Positions 7,805 to 16,841 of a stretch of DNA of 64,000 bases are shown here, piece after piece (positions within the stretch are counted from its first letter, which is position 1; every line of letters starts with the position of its first letter). The notes beneath the pieces are model-generated. The model was not told where the DNA came from, did not search any database, and worked only from the letters and a program-made list of their open reading frames with translations. Origin of the DNA: Hoeflea ulvae (GTDB lineage: Bacteria > Pseudomonadota > Alphaproteobacteria > Rhizobiales > Rhizobiaceae); assembly GCF_026619435.1 (NCBI RefSeq), contig NZ_JAOVZQ010000001.1, positions 4,917,815 through 4,981,814 on the forward strand, read 5' to 3'. A program made the translations under genes and the position numbers.

Positions 7805-8794
7805 TCAGTAGCCTGCGTCTTCGTAGATCTTCTTCGCAGCCGCATGGTAGGGCACCGTCTTGGCGCCTGCCATCAGTTCCACATCGAGCGGAGCCATCGC
7901 CTTGTGCACCGACTGCAACTGACCGGCATTGTCGGTCAGCGCCTTGGCGATGTCATGCACCATCTGCTCGTCGGCATCGGCACGCACGAACAGCTGCGCC
8001 GAAACGGTGACGGTGAGGATGTCCTCGTCGGTCCAGTCATAGGCGGCATTGGGGATGGTGAAGCTCTTGATGTCCCACTCATCCACCACCTTCTGGGCGG
8101 TCTCTTCCGTGATCGGCAGCAATTTGACATCGATCGCCGATGCAAGTTCGCGGATCGAGCTGTGATTGACGAAGAGCGAATTCAGGATCATGTCGATGCG
8201 CCGGTCGCGCATCAGGTCGCCCTGCTCGCCGGATGCCGCGAACTGCACGTCGCCGCCCCAGGAATCGATCTCTTCCGCGCTGGCGCCGATGGCATTGAGC
8301 ATCGATTCGCCCACGGAACTGACGACATTGCCACGCCGGTTGAGCGCAATGCGGATCGGCAGCTTCTGCGCCGCGATATCCTCGAGTGTGGTCAGATTGT
8401 GCTCTTTGGCGTAATCGGCGCTGACAATCGCCTGCATCGGCGCCCAGGTATAGAGCTGTGCGATCGTCGCCATGCTGTCGATCGGCGCCTTGAACGGAGC
8501 CTTTCCACCCAGCGCCAGCTTGGCTTCGGCATCGTGAATGATCGCCAGATCACAGGTACCCTTGTCGAGAAGCCCGACATTGGCCAGTCCGCCGCCGGAG
8601 GTCTGATAGGTGACGGTCGATCCCGGATACGACGTCTTCACCGCCGCATCGATGCCAGCGCCCAGCAGGCTCCACAGCCCGCCCGGGCTCGCCCCGCAAA
8701 GCGTAAGATTGTAGGTTTGTGCCGAAGCCGATGCCGCCGAAGCAAGCAACAGCGCCGCCGCACCGGCAAGGGTGCTCTTGAACGATAGTGTCAT
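7805..8794 (-). CDS. TAXI-family TRAP transporter solute-binding protein
   Basis: The 329-residue protein begins with a clear Sec signal peptide (MTLSFKSTLAGAAALLLASA, cleavage after SASAQ near 26). The mature part contains GASPGGLWSLLGAGIDAAV and later ALNRRGNVVSSVGESML, typical of TAXI receptors (TRAP-associated extracytoplasmic immunogenic protein type). It captures the substrate in the periplasm for the fused permease encoded downstream. The ribosome site GGGAGGAATTTC precedes the ATG. A good promoter (TTGACA-N18-TATGCT) and an operator copy lie just upstream. The substrate is inferred to be the aromatic acid degraded by the neighbouring enzymes. Confidence 0.85.
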   Translation of the reverse strand: MTLSFKSTLAGAAALLLASAASASAQTYNLTLCGASPGGLWSLLGAGIDAAVKTSYPGSTVTYQTSGGGLANVGLLDKGTCDLAIIHDAEAKLALGGKAPFKAPIDSMATIAQLYTWAPMQAIVSADYAKEHNLTTLEDIAAQKLPIRIALNRRGNVVSSVGESMLNAIGASAEEIDSWGGDVQFAASGEQGDLMRDRRIDMILNSLFVNHSSIRELASAIDVKLLPITEETAQKVVDEWDIKSFTIPNAAYDWTDEDILTVTVSAQLFVRADADEQMVHDIAKALTDNAGQLQSVHKAMAPLDVELMAGAKTVPYHAAAKKIYEDAGY

Positions 8795-8819
8795 GAAATT
8801 CCTCCCTCAAGCTGCAATC

Positions 8820-8833
8820 TTTAGATTGCTAAC
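8820..8833. promoter_or_regulatory. Operator-like inverted repeat at the TAXI-TRAP promoter
   Basis: TTTAGATTGCTAAC matches the island-wide motif. It overlaps a second dyad, GCAATCT-TT-AGATTGC (8814-8829). It covers the expected start point of the minus-strand promoter at 8840-8869, the usual place for a repressor site. Confidence 0.55.
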
Positions 8834-8839
8834 TGTTTC

Positions 8840-8869
8840 AGCATAGAGGGCGCTTGACGACATTGTCAA
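8840..8869 (-). promoter_or_regulatory. Predicted sigma70 promoter of the TAXI-TRAP-MarR operon
   Basis: Read on the minus strand, TTGACA (8869-8864) is followed after 18 bases by TATGCT (8845-8840). Transcription would start near 8833, within the operator-like repeat, about 40 bases before the receptor ATG. The -35 also forms half of a TTGAC-N6-GTCAA dyad. Confidence 0.5.
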
Positions 8870-8933
8870 CGCACCACCAGCGGGCTTCATGCCCCCTCGA
8901 CAGCCACCTGCAAAACGCGATAGTAGCTACTCT

Positions 8934-8947
8934 CTTAGAATGCTAAG
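8934..8947. promoter_or_regulatory. Operator-like inverted repeat before the class II aldolase gene
   Basis: CTTAGAATGCTAAG is the most symmetric copy of the motif (CTTAG/CTAAG arms, 4-base centre). It lies about 140 bases before the aldolase start, in the 293-bp region shared with the TAXI gene. The rest of that region (8870-8930, 8950-9070) shows no other obvious feature except the ribosome site AGGGAGA before 9088. Confidence 0.5.
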
Positions 8948-9087
8948 GATCGGGGATCGGAAGATGGCTGGCCACCGGTCGGGAAAGGGACGCGGAGAAT
9001 TGCCCCGACCGCTTAGCAGAGAAAACAGGAAAACAAGGCCTCACGGCCTGTCATGACCGAGCAGTTTCACACCAGAGGGAGACAGAA

Positions 9088-9813
9088 ATGAGCGAAGCGA
9101 CATTGAGAGATCATGCCATCCAGCAACTCGTCCTGGCCAACAGGATCCTCGCCCATGAGAACGTCATTGACGGATTCGGCCATGTCAGTGTCCGCCACCC
9201 GACCAAACCGGACCGCTTTCTGCTGTCGCGATCGCGCAGCCCGGAAGTCGTGACCCGCGATGATATCATGGAGTTCGCGCTCGACGGCACCCTGGTCTCG
9301 GACGACCCGCGCCGTCCCTATGCCGAGCGCTTCATTCACGGTGCGGTCTATGAGGCACGCTCGGACGTCATGTCGGTGTCCCACCACCATGCGCCGGCGG
9401 TGATCCCGTTTTCCCTCACCGACATCGCCCTGCGGCCGGCCTTCCACATGGCGTCGGTGATCGGCGCCCATGTTCCGGTCTGGGACAGCCAGCCGGAATT
9501 CGGCGACACCAACATGATCGTTGATACACTCGAGATGGGCCGTTCCCTGGCCAAAACGCTGGGCAATGGCCGAACCGCGCTGCTGCGCGGACATGGCGCC
9601 ATCTGCGCTGCGCCGGACCTTCGCGCCATCTGCATGGTATCGATCTTCATGAAGGACAATGCAGAGCTGGTCCTGAACACGCTGCCGCTGGGGCAGCCGA
9701 AATATCTCACCGGGGGCGAGATCGACAAGGCCGGTGCGATGCTGCTGGGCGACATGCCTCTGGCCCGCGCATGGGACTACTGGACCGCCAGAGCCGGCTT
9801 CCCCGGCATCTGA
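9088..9813 (+). CDS. Class II aldolase/adducin-family protein, possible dihydroxyphthalate decarboxylase
   Basis: The 241-residue protein has the class II aldolase fold. An early GFGHVSVRHP segment (about 30-39), the zinc-site histidines in VSHHHAP (near 97-101) and the late LRGHGAICA (near 168-176) give the three-histidine metal centre. Members of this family act as retro-aldolases, epimerases or decarboxylases. One branch removes the 2-carboxyl from 3,4-dihydroxyphthalate in some phthalate pathways. Here a separate Pht5-type decarboxylase is already present, so this one may act on another isomer or a later intermediate. It is divergent from the TAXI receptor gene and shares an operator-bearing region with it. 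AGGGAGA precedes the ATG. Confidence 0.75.
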   Translation: MSEATLRDHAIQQLVLANRILAHENVIDGFGHVSVRHPTKPDRFLLSRSRSPEVVTRDDIMEFALDGTLVSDDPRRPYAERFIHGAVYEARSDVMSVSHHHAPAVIPFSLTDIALRPAFHMASVIGAHVPVWDSQPEFGDTNMIVDTLEMGRSLAKTLGNGRTALLRGHGAICAAPDLRAICMVSIFMKDNAELVLNTLPLGQPKYLTGGEIDKAGAMLLGDMPLARAWDYWTARAGFPGI

Positions 9814-9850
9814 CACCGGGGCCGCAGTCACCAGTCCCGGCGACTGAGAA

Positions 9851-10075
9851 TCAGCCGCGAAATTCGCCTTCGTTGTTCTCGTGCTCGTCGTGGTGAAGTT
9901 TCCAGTCTCCGCCTGCCGGCTTTTCGGTGGTGGCGTCGTCGGACCCGGTGATCACCCGCGGCGTCGCGCTTGCGACGCCGTTGTTGGTGCTGTGCTTTTT
10001 CGGCCTTGCAAACTGTCCTTCCGCATCCTTGTGGATGGTCTCAGCCTGCGTCTTGCCCTTTTTCTGCTCGGTCAT
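9851..10075 (-). CDS. Small hydrophilic protein, probably disordered
   Basis: The protein has 74 residues, is rich in Lys, Glu, Asn, Gly and Thr, contains no Cys, and ends HHDEHENNEGEFRG. It has no signal peptide, membrane segment or recognised domain, and the composition suggests a disordered, soluble protein. GGGGAG lies before the ATG. Its start overlaps the stop of the upstream gene by four bases (ATGA), which supports both genes being real and co-translated. Its position beside a trehalose operon fits a dehydration or osmotic stress role, but that is context only. Confidence 0.6.
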   Translation of the reverse strand: MTEQKKGKTQAETIHKDAEGQFARPKKHSTNNGVASATPRVITGSDDATTEKPAGGDWKLHHDEHENNEGEFRG

Positions 10076-10278
10076 TGCGCGTCGCTCCCCGTCTTTCCTG
10101 CGTCAGCAAGGGTGTTGCGATCAGGATCATTGAGGTTTTCGTCATTGGCATCGCGATCTTCCTCCGGGTTATCCTTCGCCGGCAGGTAGCCACTCGGACG
10201 TGATTCCTCCGGCCCCTCCCATCGGGGCTTCTGCGCGGTCGTTCCGGCCGCGCCGTTTTCGGGATCTTCCTTTTCCAT
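10072..10278 (-). CDS. Small acidic hydrophilic protein, probably disordered
   Basis: The protein has 68 residues, begins MEKEDPENGAAGTTAQKPRW and is dominated by Asp, Glu, Asn, Pro and Gly, with no hydrophobic core. The chosen ATG at 10278 has GGAGACAGG eight bases upstream; an in-frame codon at 10302 lacks this. It overlaps the next gene by four bases. Composition resembles bacterial hydrophilin-like or stress-linked disordered proteins. I do not recognise a named family. Confidence 0.6.
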   Translation of the reverse strand: MEKEDPENGAAGTTAQKPRWEGPEESRPSGYLPAKDNPEEDRDANDENLNDPDRNTLADAGKTGSDAQ

Positions 10279-10341
10279 TGTCCTGTCTCCATTGCTTCTC
10301 ATGGATCAAACCTGCACCTGCCGGTGTCCGCGCGCGGGCTG

Positions 10342-10605
10342 CTATGGCTGCTCCCTCACACCGGGCGCGGCTTCGCGTATATCGGCATCTTCCAGATCGC
10401 TGGGAACCACATAAACATCACCGTGCTGACGGATGGCCTCGCGCCTGGCGGCAAGATCGGGCGACTGCTCCGGGCCTGCTTCGCCCTGCTCCATGTCATA
10501 TTCCCTTTCCGCCTGGGCCCAGTGTTCGGCGTGCTTGCCTTGGGGAAAGCCTTCAGCTTCCCAAAGCTGGTGAGCGCGCTCGCGGATCGTCGTTTCCCTG
10601 TCCAT
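10342..10605 (-). CDS. DUF2934 domain protein
   Basis: The 87-residue protein starts MDRETTIRERAHQLWEAEGF and continues with HAEHWAQAEREYDME. This is the DUF2934 pattern (IRERAYxLWExEGxPxGxxxxHWxxA), a short domain common in rhizobia. The function is unknown. The start at 10605 is fixed by AAGGAGA six bases upstream. A paralogue with the same motif is encoded at 27658-27936, so the two bracket the trehalose/glucan operon. It lies 60 bases downstream of the treY stop on the same strand and may be part of the same transcript. Confidence 0.8.
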   Translation of the reverse strand: MDRETTIRERAHQLWEAEGFPQGKHAEHWAQAEREYDMEQGEAGPEQSPDLAARREAIRQHGDVYVVPSDLEDADIREAAPGVREQP

Positions 10606-10665
10606 CACATGTCTCCTTGTCTTTCCTATCAACAAGGGTTGTGGCGAAAAGTTCCGCGAAAGGGA

Positions 10666-13140
10666 TCAAGCCGGTGCGGAACCCGCTTCACTCACAAAGA
10701 CAGGGCTTTGGGCCAGCAGTTCGGCGACCGGTGACCCGTCTTCCAGCACCGTCTCTCCCCACCATTCAGGCGGCGGAACACAACGATCGCCCGGAACCAG
10801 CACCTGGCCGCAATGCAGCACCACCACGCATAGAAACTGCTCGGCCCCATGGACCCGCCGAAAGGCAAGCACGTGATCGGCGCGGGGACCGCTAACCGTG
10901 ACCGGGAGATAGCTGCCTTGAGCAAACAGGTCCGGATTATGGCGTCGCAATTGCAGCAATTGCCGGATCAACCTCAATTTGCCACCTCCAGCCAGCCTGT
11001 CATCGGGGGCGGGCGCGCCTGCAAGAAGACCCTTGCGCTGCTCGTAATCCACGGCACGACGATTGTCGGGATCGACCAGGCTGAAATCGGCAAGCTCGCA
11101 GCCCTGGTAGAGATCCGGCACGCCGGGCATGGTGTACCGCAACGCCACCTGCACCAGCATATTGCCGAGCGCCGCACTTGAGGTCATCGAGACCAGGTCC
11201 TGAAGATCGGCAAGAAAACCTGACCGGTCGGCGGGATCGAGCAGCGTCCGGACCAATGTTTCACAGCGCTGCTCATAGGCTTCCTGCGGCGCCTGCCAGG
11301 AGGACCGCAGCTTCGCCTCCCGCAAGGCCTTTTGCTGCCAGGCAACTATCCGGTCAGCAAAGGCATCAAGCCCGGCGCGGTCCGGGACCTGCAGCTCTGG
11401 TGGCCATGCGCCAAACAGCGTCTGGTAGAGCATGTAGCGATCAGCCGCATCGACACCCTCCGCTGCGGCACCGGCCAGCCGGTCCCACTGCGTCACCCGT
11501 TCGCGCCACATATCCGGGATGTCGCCGAGCACCGCCAACCGGGCGCGGACATCCTCTCCGCGTTTGTGATCATGGGTTGCCGTGGCGAGCATAGCTCCCG
11601 GAAAATCCTTCGCCCGCGCCATCGCCAGGCGGTGAAATTCTGTTGCCGGCAAGGCGAAGCGCGCCGCGTCGAACCCCACATCGGTGCGCGAAAGCAACAG
11701 GCCGTAACGATAGAACGCCGTGTCCTCGACGGATTTTGCGGCAATCGGCGCCGACAACTGCTGGAAGCGCTGCACGGCCCTGGCGGCAAGACCCGCATCG
11801 CCCGGCCCCGTGCCAGCGAGCCAGTCCAGGATCCGATCGACCACCATGCCTTCACCCGGTGGGGTGAAACGCGCGGCGCGCTGGCGTACTGTGTCCCGGA
11901 TGCCGGCGTCACTGGACGGCGCTGCGGTCCCGGTGCCATAGGTGCGATAGACTGGAAACACCCACAACATGCGCCGGATCGCCCGGCGCAGCATTCCGCC
12001 GGTCAGACCTGCAGTCTCGTCCCTTGAGCGGGCGAGCGCCTCAAAGGCTGCCACACAGGCGTCGAGTTGTCCGGTAAATGCCCAGTCCAGCATCTCCTGC
12101 CGGGCCAGAAGTTCCTCCTGGTGAAAATCGAGTTCGCGTCCGCTGAACGCCCGCCACAAGTCCTTCATCGGCGCTTCCCCCGCCGGATCGTGCAGCAATG
12201 CCGATACCTGCTCCATGAAATCATAGCCGCTGGTGCCGTTTACGCCCCAGTCTGCGGCGAGGGCTTCACCCGGCCCGAGGATCTTCTCGATGATGATATA
12301 GGCGGGACCCTGCGGCGCGCTTTCCGGACGAGAAATGGCATCAAGCCGGGTCCGCAGCAGACGGCAATAGCCGGCCGGATCGGTCAATCCATCGACATGG
12401 TCGACGCGGACGCCATCGATCAGCCCTTCACCATAAAGGCGAAAATAGAGCGCATGCGTGGCCTCGAAAACCTCCGGGTCTTCGATCCGAAGTCCGGCAA
12501 GCTCGCTGATGGTGAAGAAGCGCCGCCAGTTGAGCACGTCATCCGCCGTCCGCCACCACCCGAGACGGTAATGCTGGCGTTCGAGCAGCGACGACAGTTC
12601 ATAGCCTTCCGCATTGTCCCGGACGAAATCATGATCTTCCGGCCGCAGCGGAACCCTCTGCTCGCCATAAAGCACCACTGCCGGTTCGTCACCGGAAACG
12701 TCGACAGCTATATGACCATCGGCAAGTGTTTCGGGCAGCGGCGCCCCGAGCAATGGCAGCAACAGCTTGCGGCTCCAGTCGATATCGAAGAATGACGCAT
12801 AGCGGCTCGAACGGCCGTTTCGCAGCACATCATTCCAATAGAGATTTTCCCCACCGGCCACACCCATGTGGTTGGGCACGATATCGATGATGATCCCCAT
12901 CCCGCGGGCGCGCAATTCGGCAACCAGGCTGCGGAAGGCCTCCTCGCCGCCCAGTTCGGGATTGATCTCCGTCGGGTCCACGACATCATAGCCGTGCATC
13001 GAGCCGCGTGTCGCCACCGTGATCGGAGAGCTGTAGACATGGCTGATTCCGAGGCTGTCCAGATAGCCGACAAGAGCCTGGGCATCGGCAAATGTGAAAC
13101 CCTTGTGGAACTGGAAACGGTAGGTGGCGCGCGGGGTCAT
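10666..13140 (-). CDS. treY: Maltooligosyltrehalose synthase
   Basis: This 824-residue GH13 enzyme isomerises the reducing-end alpha-1,4 bond of maltooligosaccharides to the alpha,alpha-1,1 bond of trehalose. The N-terminus TYRFQFHKGFTFADAQALVGYL and the segments IIDIVPNHMGVAGGENLYWNDVL and GVRVDHVDGLTDPAGYC are typical of TreY; the last contains the catalytic Asp. It is the last gene of the operon and overlaps malQ by four bases (ATGA). Its partner TreZ, encoded two genes upstream, then releases trehalose. Together they turn stored glucan into trehalose without UDP-glucose. Confidence 0.93.
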   Translation of the reverse strand: MTPRATYRFQFHKGFTFADAQALVGYLDSLGISHVYSSPITVATRGSMHGYDVVDPTEINPELGGEEAFRSLVAELRARGMGIIIDIVPNHMGVAGGENLYWNDVLRNGRSSRYASFFDIDWSRKLLLPLLGAPLPETLADGHIAVDVSGDEPAVVLYGEQRVPLRPEDHDFVRDNAEGYELSSLLERQHYRLGWWRTADDVLNWRRFFTISELAGLRIEDPEVFEATHALYFRLYGEGLIDGVRVDHVDGLTDPAGYCRLLRTRLDAISRPESAPQGPAYIIIEKILGPGEALAADWGVNGTSGYDFMEQVSALLHDPAGEAPMKDLWRAFSGRELDFHQEELLARQEMLDWAFTGQLDACVAAFEALARSRDETAGLTGGMLRRAIRRMLWVFPVYRTYGTGTAAPSSDAGIRDTVRQRAARFTPPGEGMVVDRILDWLAGTGPGDAGLAARAVQRFQQLSAPIAAKSVEDTAFYRYGLLLSRTDVGFDAARFALPATEFHRLAMARAKDFPGAMLATATHDHKRGEDVRARLAVLGDIPDMWRERVTQWDRLAGAAAEGVDAADRYMLYQTLFGAWPPELQVPDRAGLDAFADRIVAWQQKALREAKLRSSWQAPQEAYEQRCETLVRTLLDPADRSGFLADLQDLVSMTSSAALGNMLVQVALRYTMPGVPDLYQGCELADFSLVDPDNRRAVDYEQRKGLLAGAPAPDDRLAGGGKLRLIRQLLQLRRHNPDLFAQGSYLPVTVSGPRADHVLAFRRVHGAEQFLCVVVLHCGQVLVPGDRCVPPPEWWGETVLEDGSPVAELLAQSPVFVSEAGSAPA

Positions 13141-15144
13141 CGGGTCCTTGCCTTGTTGAGCCGGTCAAGCCGGGCGGCGACGTTCGGGCGAGAGAGCATA
13201 GTGTTTGTGGTGTCAGGCATGCGGCGGCGCCAGTTGGGATGCTCGTCAATGGTTCCCGGCAGATTGGGCTGTTCCACCAGACCAAGCACGTCCTCCATCG
13301 GGATTATGGCAAGCTGGCTCGCGGTCGCGCCGACATGGGTGACGGCGGCATCGACGAAATCGTCCGTGGATTCCGGGTCGGGTTGCACGCCGGCAGCGTT
13401 GCCGGCCGCCTCGAAACTGTCCCAGAGCAGGCGACGGTCCCGGGCACGCACGGCGCGATCGGCTGCCTCGTCCCCGGCGCGGGAGGTCCGGCCCAGTTGC
13501 CATGTCCAGTCGATGTCGCGGCCCCGCCACCAGCCTGCCACCGTCGGCAGATCGTGGGTACCGGTCATCGACGCGGCCCGGCGGTCCCACTGCTGCGGCG
13601 GTATGAAACCGCCCTTCTCGTCGCGCTCGAACCAGAGAACGCGCATGCCCAGGATCTCCCGCGCCTCCAGCCTGTCGCGCAAGCCCTCCGGGACGGTTCC
13701 CAGATCCTCTCCGATGACAATGGCGCGGGCACGGTGTGATTCGATGGCGAGGATCTCGCAACATGTCCTCGAGCGGAGAGCCCAGATAGGCGCCCTCGCT
13801 TGCGGCTTCGCCGGCCGGCACCACCCAGAGCCGGCTCAGACCGAGCGCGTGATCGATGCGAATTCCGCCGGCATGGTCCAGCCCGGCGCGCAGGGTGGCA
13901 ATGAAGGGCGCAAAGCCCGTCCGCCGCAGCGCCGCAGGGGAAAAGCTGGTTATCCCCCAGTTCTGGCCATCAGGCCCCAGAACATCCGTCGGCGCACCCA
14001 CCGACACCCCGGTGAGCAATTCGTCCCGCTCACTCCAGGCGTGACTGCCGCCGGGATCGAGCCCCACGGCAAGATCGCTGATCAGGCCGATAGCCATGCC
14101 CGCCTTGATGGCCGCCTTCTGGGCAGCATCGAGACTGGACTTGGCGAGCCATTGGCCGAAAATGAAAAACTCCACCTCATCGCGATACGCATCGGCAAAT
14201 TCCTTGACCGCAGCATTCTCGGGATTTTGGTAAGCCACCGGCCAATCCTGCCAGCTTGTGGCGCCAGTGGCATGAAAATGCTGGTGCAGCACATCAAAAA
14301 CGGCGTGTTTTTCGAGCGCAGCTCCGCCCCTGGAGCAATAGGCGTCAACCTCTGTCCGGACCTGATCGCTACGGTTCGCAAAGGCTGTCCGCAGAGCGGC
14401 CAGCTTCTCGGGAATGGCGCGCTGCCAGTCGATGAATTCGCCGGTGAGCTCTGAGGCGGGAACCGGATGGCCGACCAGGGCCGGATCGCCGAACAGGATG
14501 TTGAGAAAGGAACGGCTCGACGGTGCGTAAGGACTGAACCGGCGGGAATCGGCGGGAAACAGCGCGTGAGTCGGACTGATCGCCAGCGCGTCGGCGCCGG
14601 TGGCGGCGAAGCTTATTGCAGCGTCCGCAAGCGTTCCGAAATCGCCAAAGCCGAGCTGGCGGTTATCGCGCAAGGCCGGCACCTGCACAGCCGCACCCCA
14701 TGGTTTTCGGTCCGGGGCGATGTCAGCAATCGAATAACACCGCGATGGAGCAACCGCGACGCGGAGCATCCGCCCCCCTGCATGCAATTGGTGATAGCCG
14801 GTCACGGCAACCGGCGGAAGGATCAGGCCGCGCCGGTCCCGGCGCACTTTTATCGCAACTTCCTCGCCGGTTTCCAACATCAGCGTCGCCGCGCCGGGCT
14901 CGCACCAGTTCCGGGGCAAGACCACCGCCTGACCGGCATCGGCGGAAACAAAATTCGTTTCCTGTTCCGCAGCGCGCAAATGCTCAAGGCTGCGCGCGAT
15001 CTCCGCCGCAGACCCGGCCGGCAGGTCGAGAGCTGCCAGCACCTTGCGCAGCGCATCGTCACCGACGCGCTGGCCGATGCCTGTCGCGTCCACCCAGTCG
15101 ATCTGCAATCCGGCACGGCGGGCGAGTTGATGCAGCGCGGTCAT
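13137..15144 (-). pseudogene. malQ: 4-alpha-glucanotransferase (amylomaltase) with a one-base frameshift
   Basis: The gene encodes a GH77 disproportionating enzyme. The first frame starts at 15144 (MTALHQLARRAGLQIDW) and carries VQVPALRDNRQLGFGDFGTL and GGIRIDHALGLSRLWVVP (catalytic Asp region). It runs through SPLEDML to about 13758. The protein then continues one base out of frame as EILAIESHRARAIVIGEDLG, FERDEKGGFIPPQQW and GTHDLPTVAGWW to the stop at 13137. Removing one C on the minus strand near 13758 restores 668 residues of continuous homology-like sequence. Start and stop both overlap neighbours by four bases (treZ and treY), as expected for an intact operon. It is either a sequencing error or a recent inactivating insertion; the catalytic Glu lies in the shifted part. 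Confidence 0.85.
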
Positions 15145-16841
15145 CGGTTCAGCCATGCAGCAAAACTGGCCGGGCCTCCGGCTTCGCCGAGAGCGAAGAG
15201 AAGAGCGCCGGAAGGCGCCGGAAACTTCACCCATCCATCGCCGAGATTGAGCGCAATAGTGAGTGTCGACCCGTCAGCCATGCGCCAGCGTGCTGAAACC
15301 GCCTTGTCGCCCAGAACCTGCGCGTCCTCTCCCCGCGCACCTTTGAGCCGGGGGACGATATGCTGGTGCCGCAACGCGATCAGGTCTGCGTAGAAGCGGA
15401 GCCATTGCGCGCCGTCCGGTCCCGGTCGCGGCACCGAGGCCTCGAAGGTGGCATGCGCATTCGGATCGGGTATCTGCTGCCTTGTCTCAGGGTCGGAGAA
15501 AGCCTCGAATCGGGAGAACTCTTCGCGCCGGCCATTGCGCACCGCCTCGGCCAGTTCGTCATGGAAATCGGTGAAGAACAGGAAGGGCGAATGGCTACCG
15601 ACTTCGTCGCCCATGAACATCATCGGGATCTGCGGGCACAGAAGCAGCAGCGCCGTGGCGGCACGAAGCCGCGCCGGATCGGCGAGCAGCAGCAGGCGCT
15701 CGCCCAAAGCCCGGTTGCCGACCTGATCGTGGTTTTGCAGAAACGAGACAAAGGACGTGGCTACCAGATGGCCGCTTGGCTTGCCGCGCGGGCCGTGGCC
15801 GGCGTCCTCGCCCTGATAGACAAAGCCTTGCGACAGGCAGCGCGCCAGCATGACGGTGGGATCATCCGCAAAGCCTGCGTAATAGGCCTCGATTTCCCCT
15901 GTCAGCAGCACATGCATCACATTGTGAAAATCGTCGTTCCACTGTGCATCATACTGCCCCGGTAGAAGACGATCGGCGTCATTGTGCTCGTTCTCCAGCA
16001 CCAGGTGGATCTGGCGGTCGGGCAGGGCCGAACGGATCTCGGCCGCCATCTCGTCAAGAAACGCTGTATTGCCGATCGCGTGCACGGCGTCGAAGCGGAG
16101 CCCGTCGAAACGGTACTCGTCCAGCCACATCAACGCATTCTCGATGAAATAGCGACGCACCGGGTGGCGCATCACCGCCACTGCCCCGCCCCAGGGCGTG
16201 CTGGCGCGATCATCGAAAAAGCCGCTGGCATAGGAGCCGATGTAATTTCCGTCCGGACCGAAGTGATTGTAGACCACGTCCAGCATGACCATCATTCCAA
16301 GCCCGTGAGCCCGGTCGATGAGCGCCTTGAGCTCATCGGGTGTGCCATAGTCTTCCGCCACCGCATAGGGCAGCACGCCGTCATAACCCCAGTTGCGGGT
16401 GCCGCCGAAATCTCCCACCGGCATCAGCTCGATGACGGTGATGCCGAGATCCCGCCAGTGCTCGAGCTGGTGGGAGACCCCGGCAAAACCGCCCAGCACC
16501 CCGGCATGCAGCTCGAGAATGACCGCTTCCTCCCATGGCCGCCCGCACCAGTCTGTATTTGTCCACCGGTAGGCGTCCGGGTCTGTCACCACGCTCCACC
16601 CGTGCACGCCGCCTGACTGCTGGCGCGAGGCGGGATCGGGAACAGCAAGATCATTGTCGAGGATGAACCGGTAGCGCGTGCCCGGCGGCATCACGGCATC
16701 GACCTCGAACCAGCCCTCCGGCGCGCGGTTCATCGGCAACACTGCACCGTCGCCGATCTCCAGGTCCACGGTTTCCCGGTCCGGCGCCCAGAGCCGGAAC
16801 CGGGCCTTTCCATTTGCTGTGCCTTTCGGTCCCCAGTGCAT
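15141..16841 (-). CDS. treZ: Maltooligosyltrehalose trehalohydrolase
   Basis: The 566-residue GH13 protein has an N-terminal carbohydrate-binding-like domain (FRLWAPDRETVDLEIGD). This is followed by the barrel with MLDVVYNHFGPDGNYIGSY, the nucleophile segment GLRFDAVHAIGN and the acid/base segment HLVLENEHND. It hydrolyses maltooligosyl-trehalose from TreY to free trehalose. Its ATG abuts the glgX stop codon if the glgX frameshift is repaired, and its stop overlaps the malQ start by four bases. All expected motifs are present. Confidence 0.93.
   Translation of the reverse strand: MHWGPKGTANGKARFRLWAPDRETVDLEIGDGAVLPMNRAPEGWFEVDAVMPPGTRYRFILDNDLAVPDPASRQQSGGVHGWSVVTDPDAYRWTNTDWCGRPWEEAVILELHAGVLGGFAGVSHQLEHWRDLGITVIELMPVGDFGGTRNWGYDGVLPYAVAEDYGTPDELKALIDRAHGLGMMVMLDVVYNHFGPDGNYIGSYASGFFDDRASTPWGGAVAVMRHPVRRYFIENALMWLDEYRFDGLRFDAVHAIGNTAFLDEMAAEIRSALPDRQIHLVLENEHNDADRLLPGQYDAQWNDDFHNVMHVLLTGEIEAYYAGFADDPTVMLARCLSQGFVYQGEDAGHGPRGKPSGHLVATSFVSFLQNHDQVGNRALGERLLLLADPARLRAATALLLLCPQIPMMFMGDEVGSHSPFLFFTDFHDELAEAVRNGRREEFSRFEAFSDPETRQQIPDPNAHATFEASVPRPGPDGAQWLRFYADLIALRHQHIVPRLKGARGEDAQVLGDKAVSARWRMADGSTLTIALNLGDGWVKFPAPSGALLFALGEAGGPASFAAWLNR

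Noticed and set aside
9088..9813. L-fuculose/L-ribulose phosphate aldolase as the function of the class II aldolase-type gene
   Set aside because: There are no sugar genes next to it, and it shares an operator and promoter region with the phthalate transport genes, so an aromatic-acid role is preferred.
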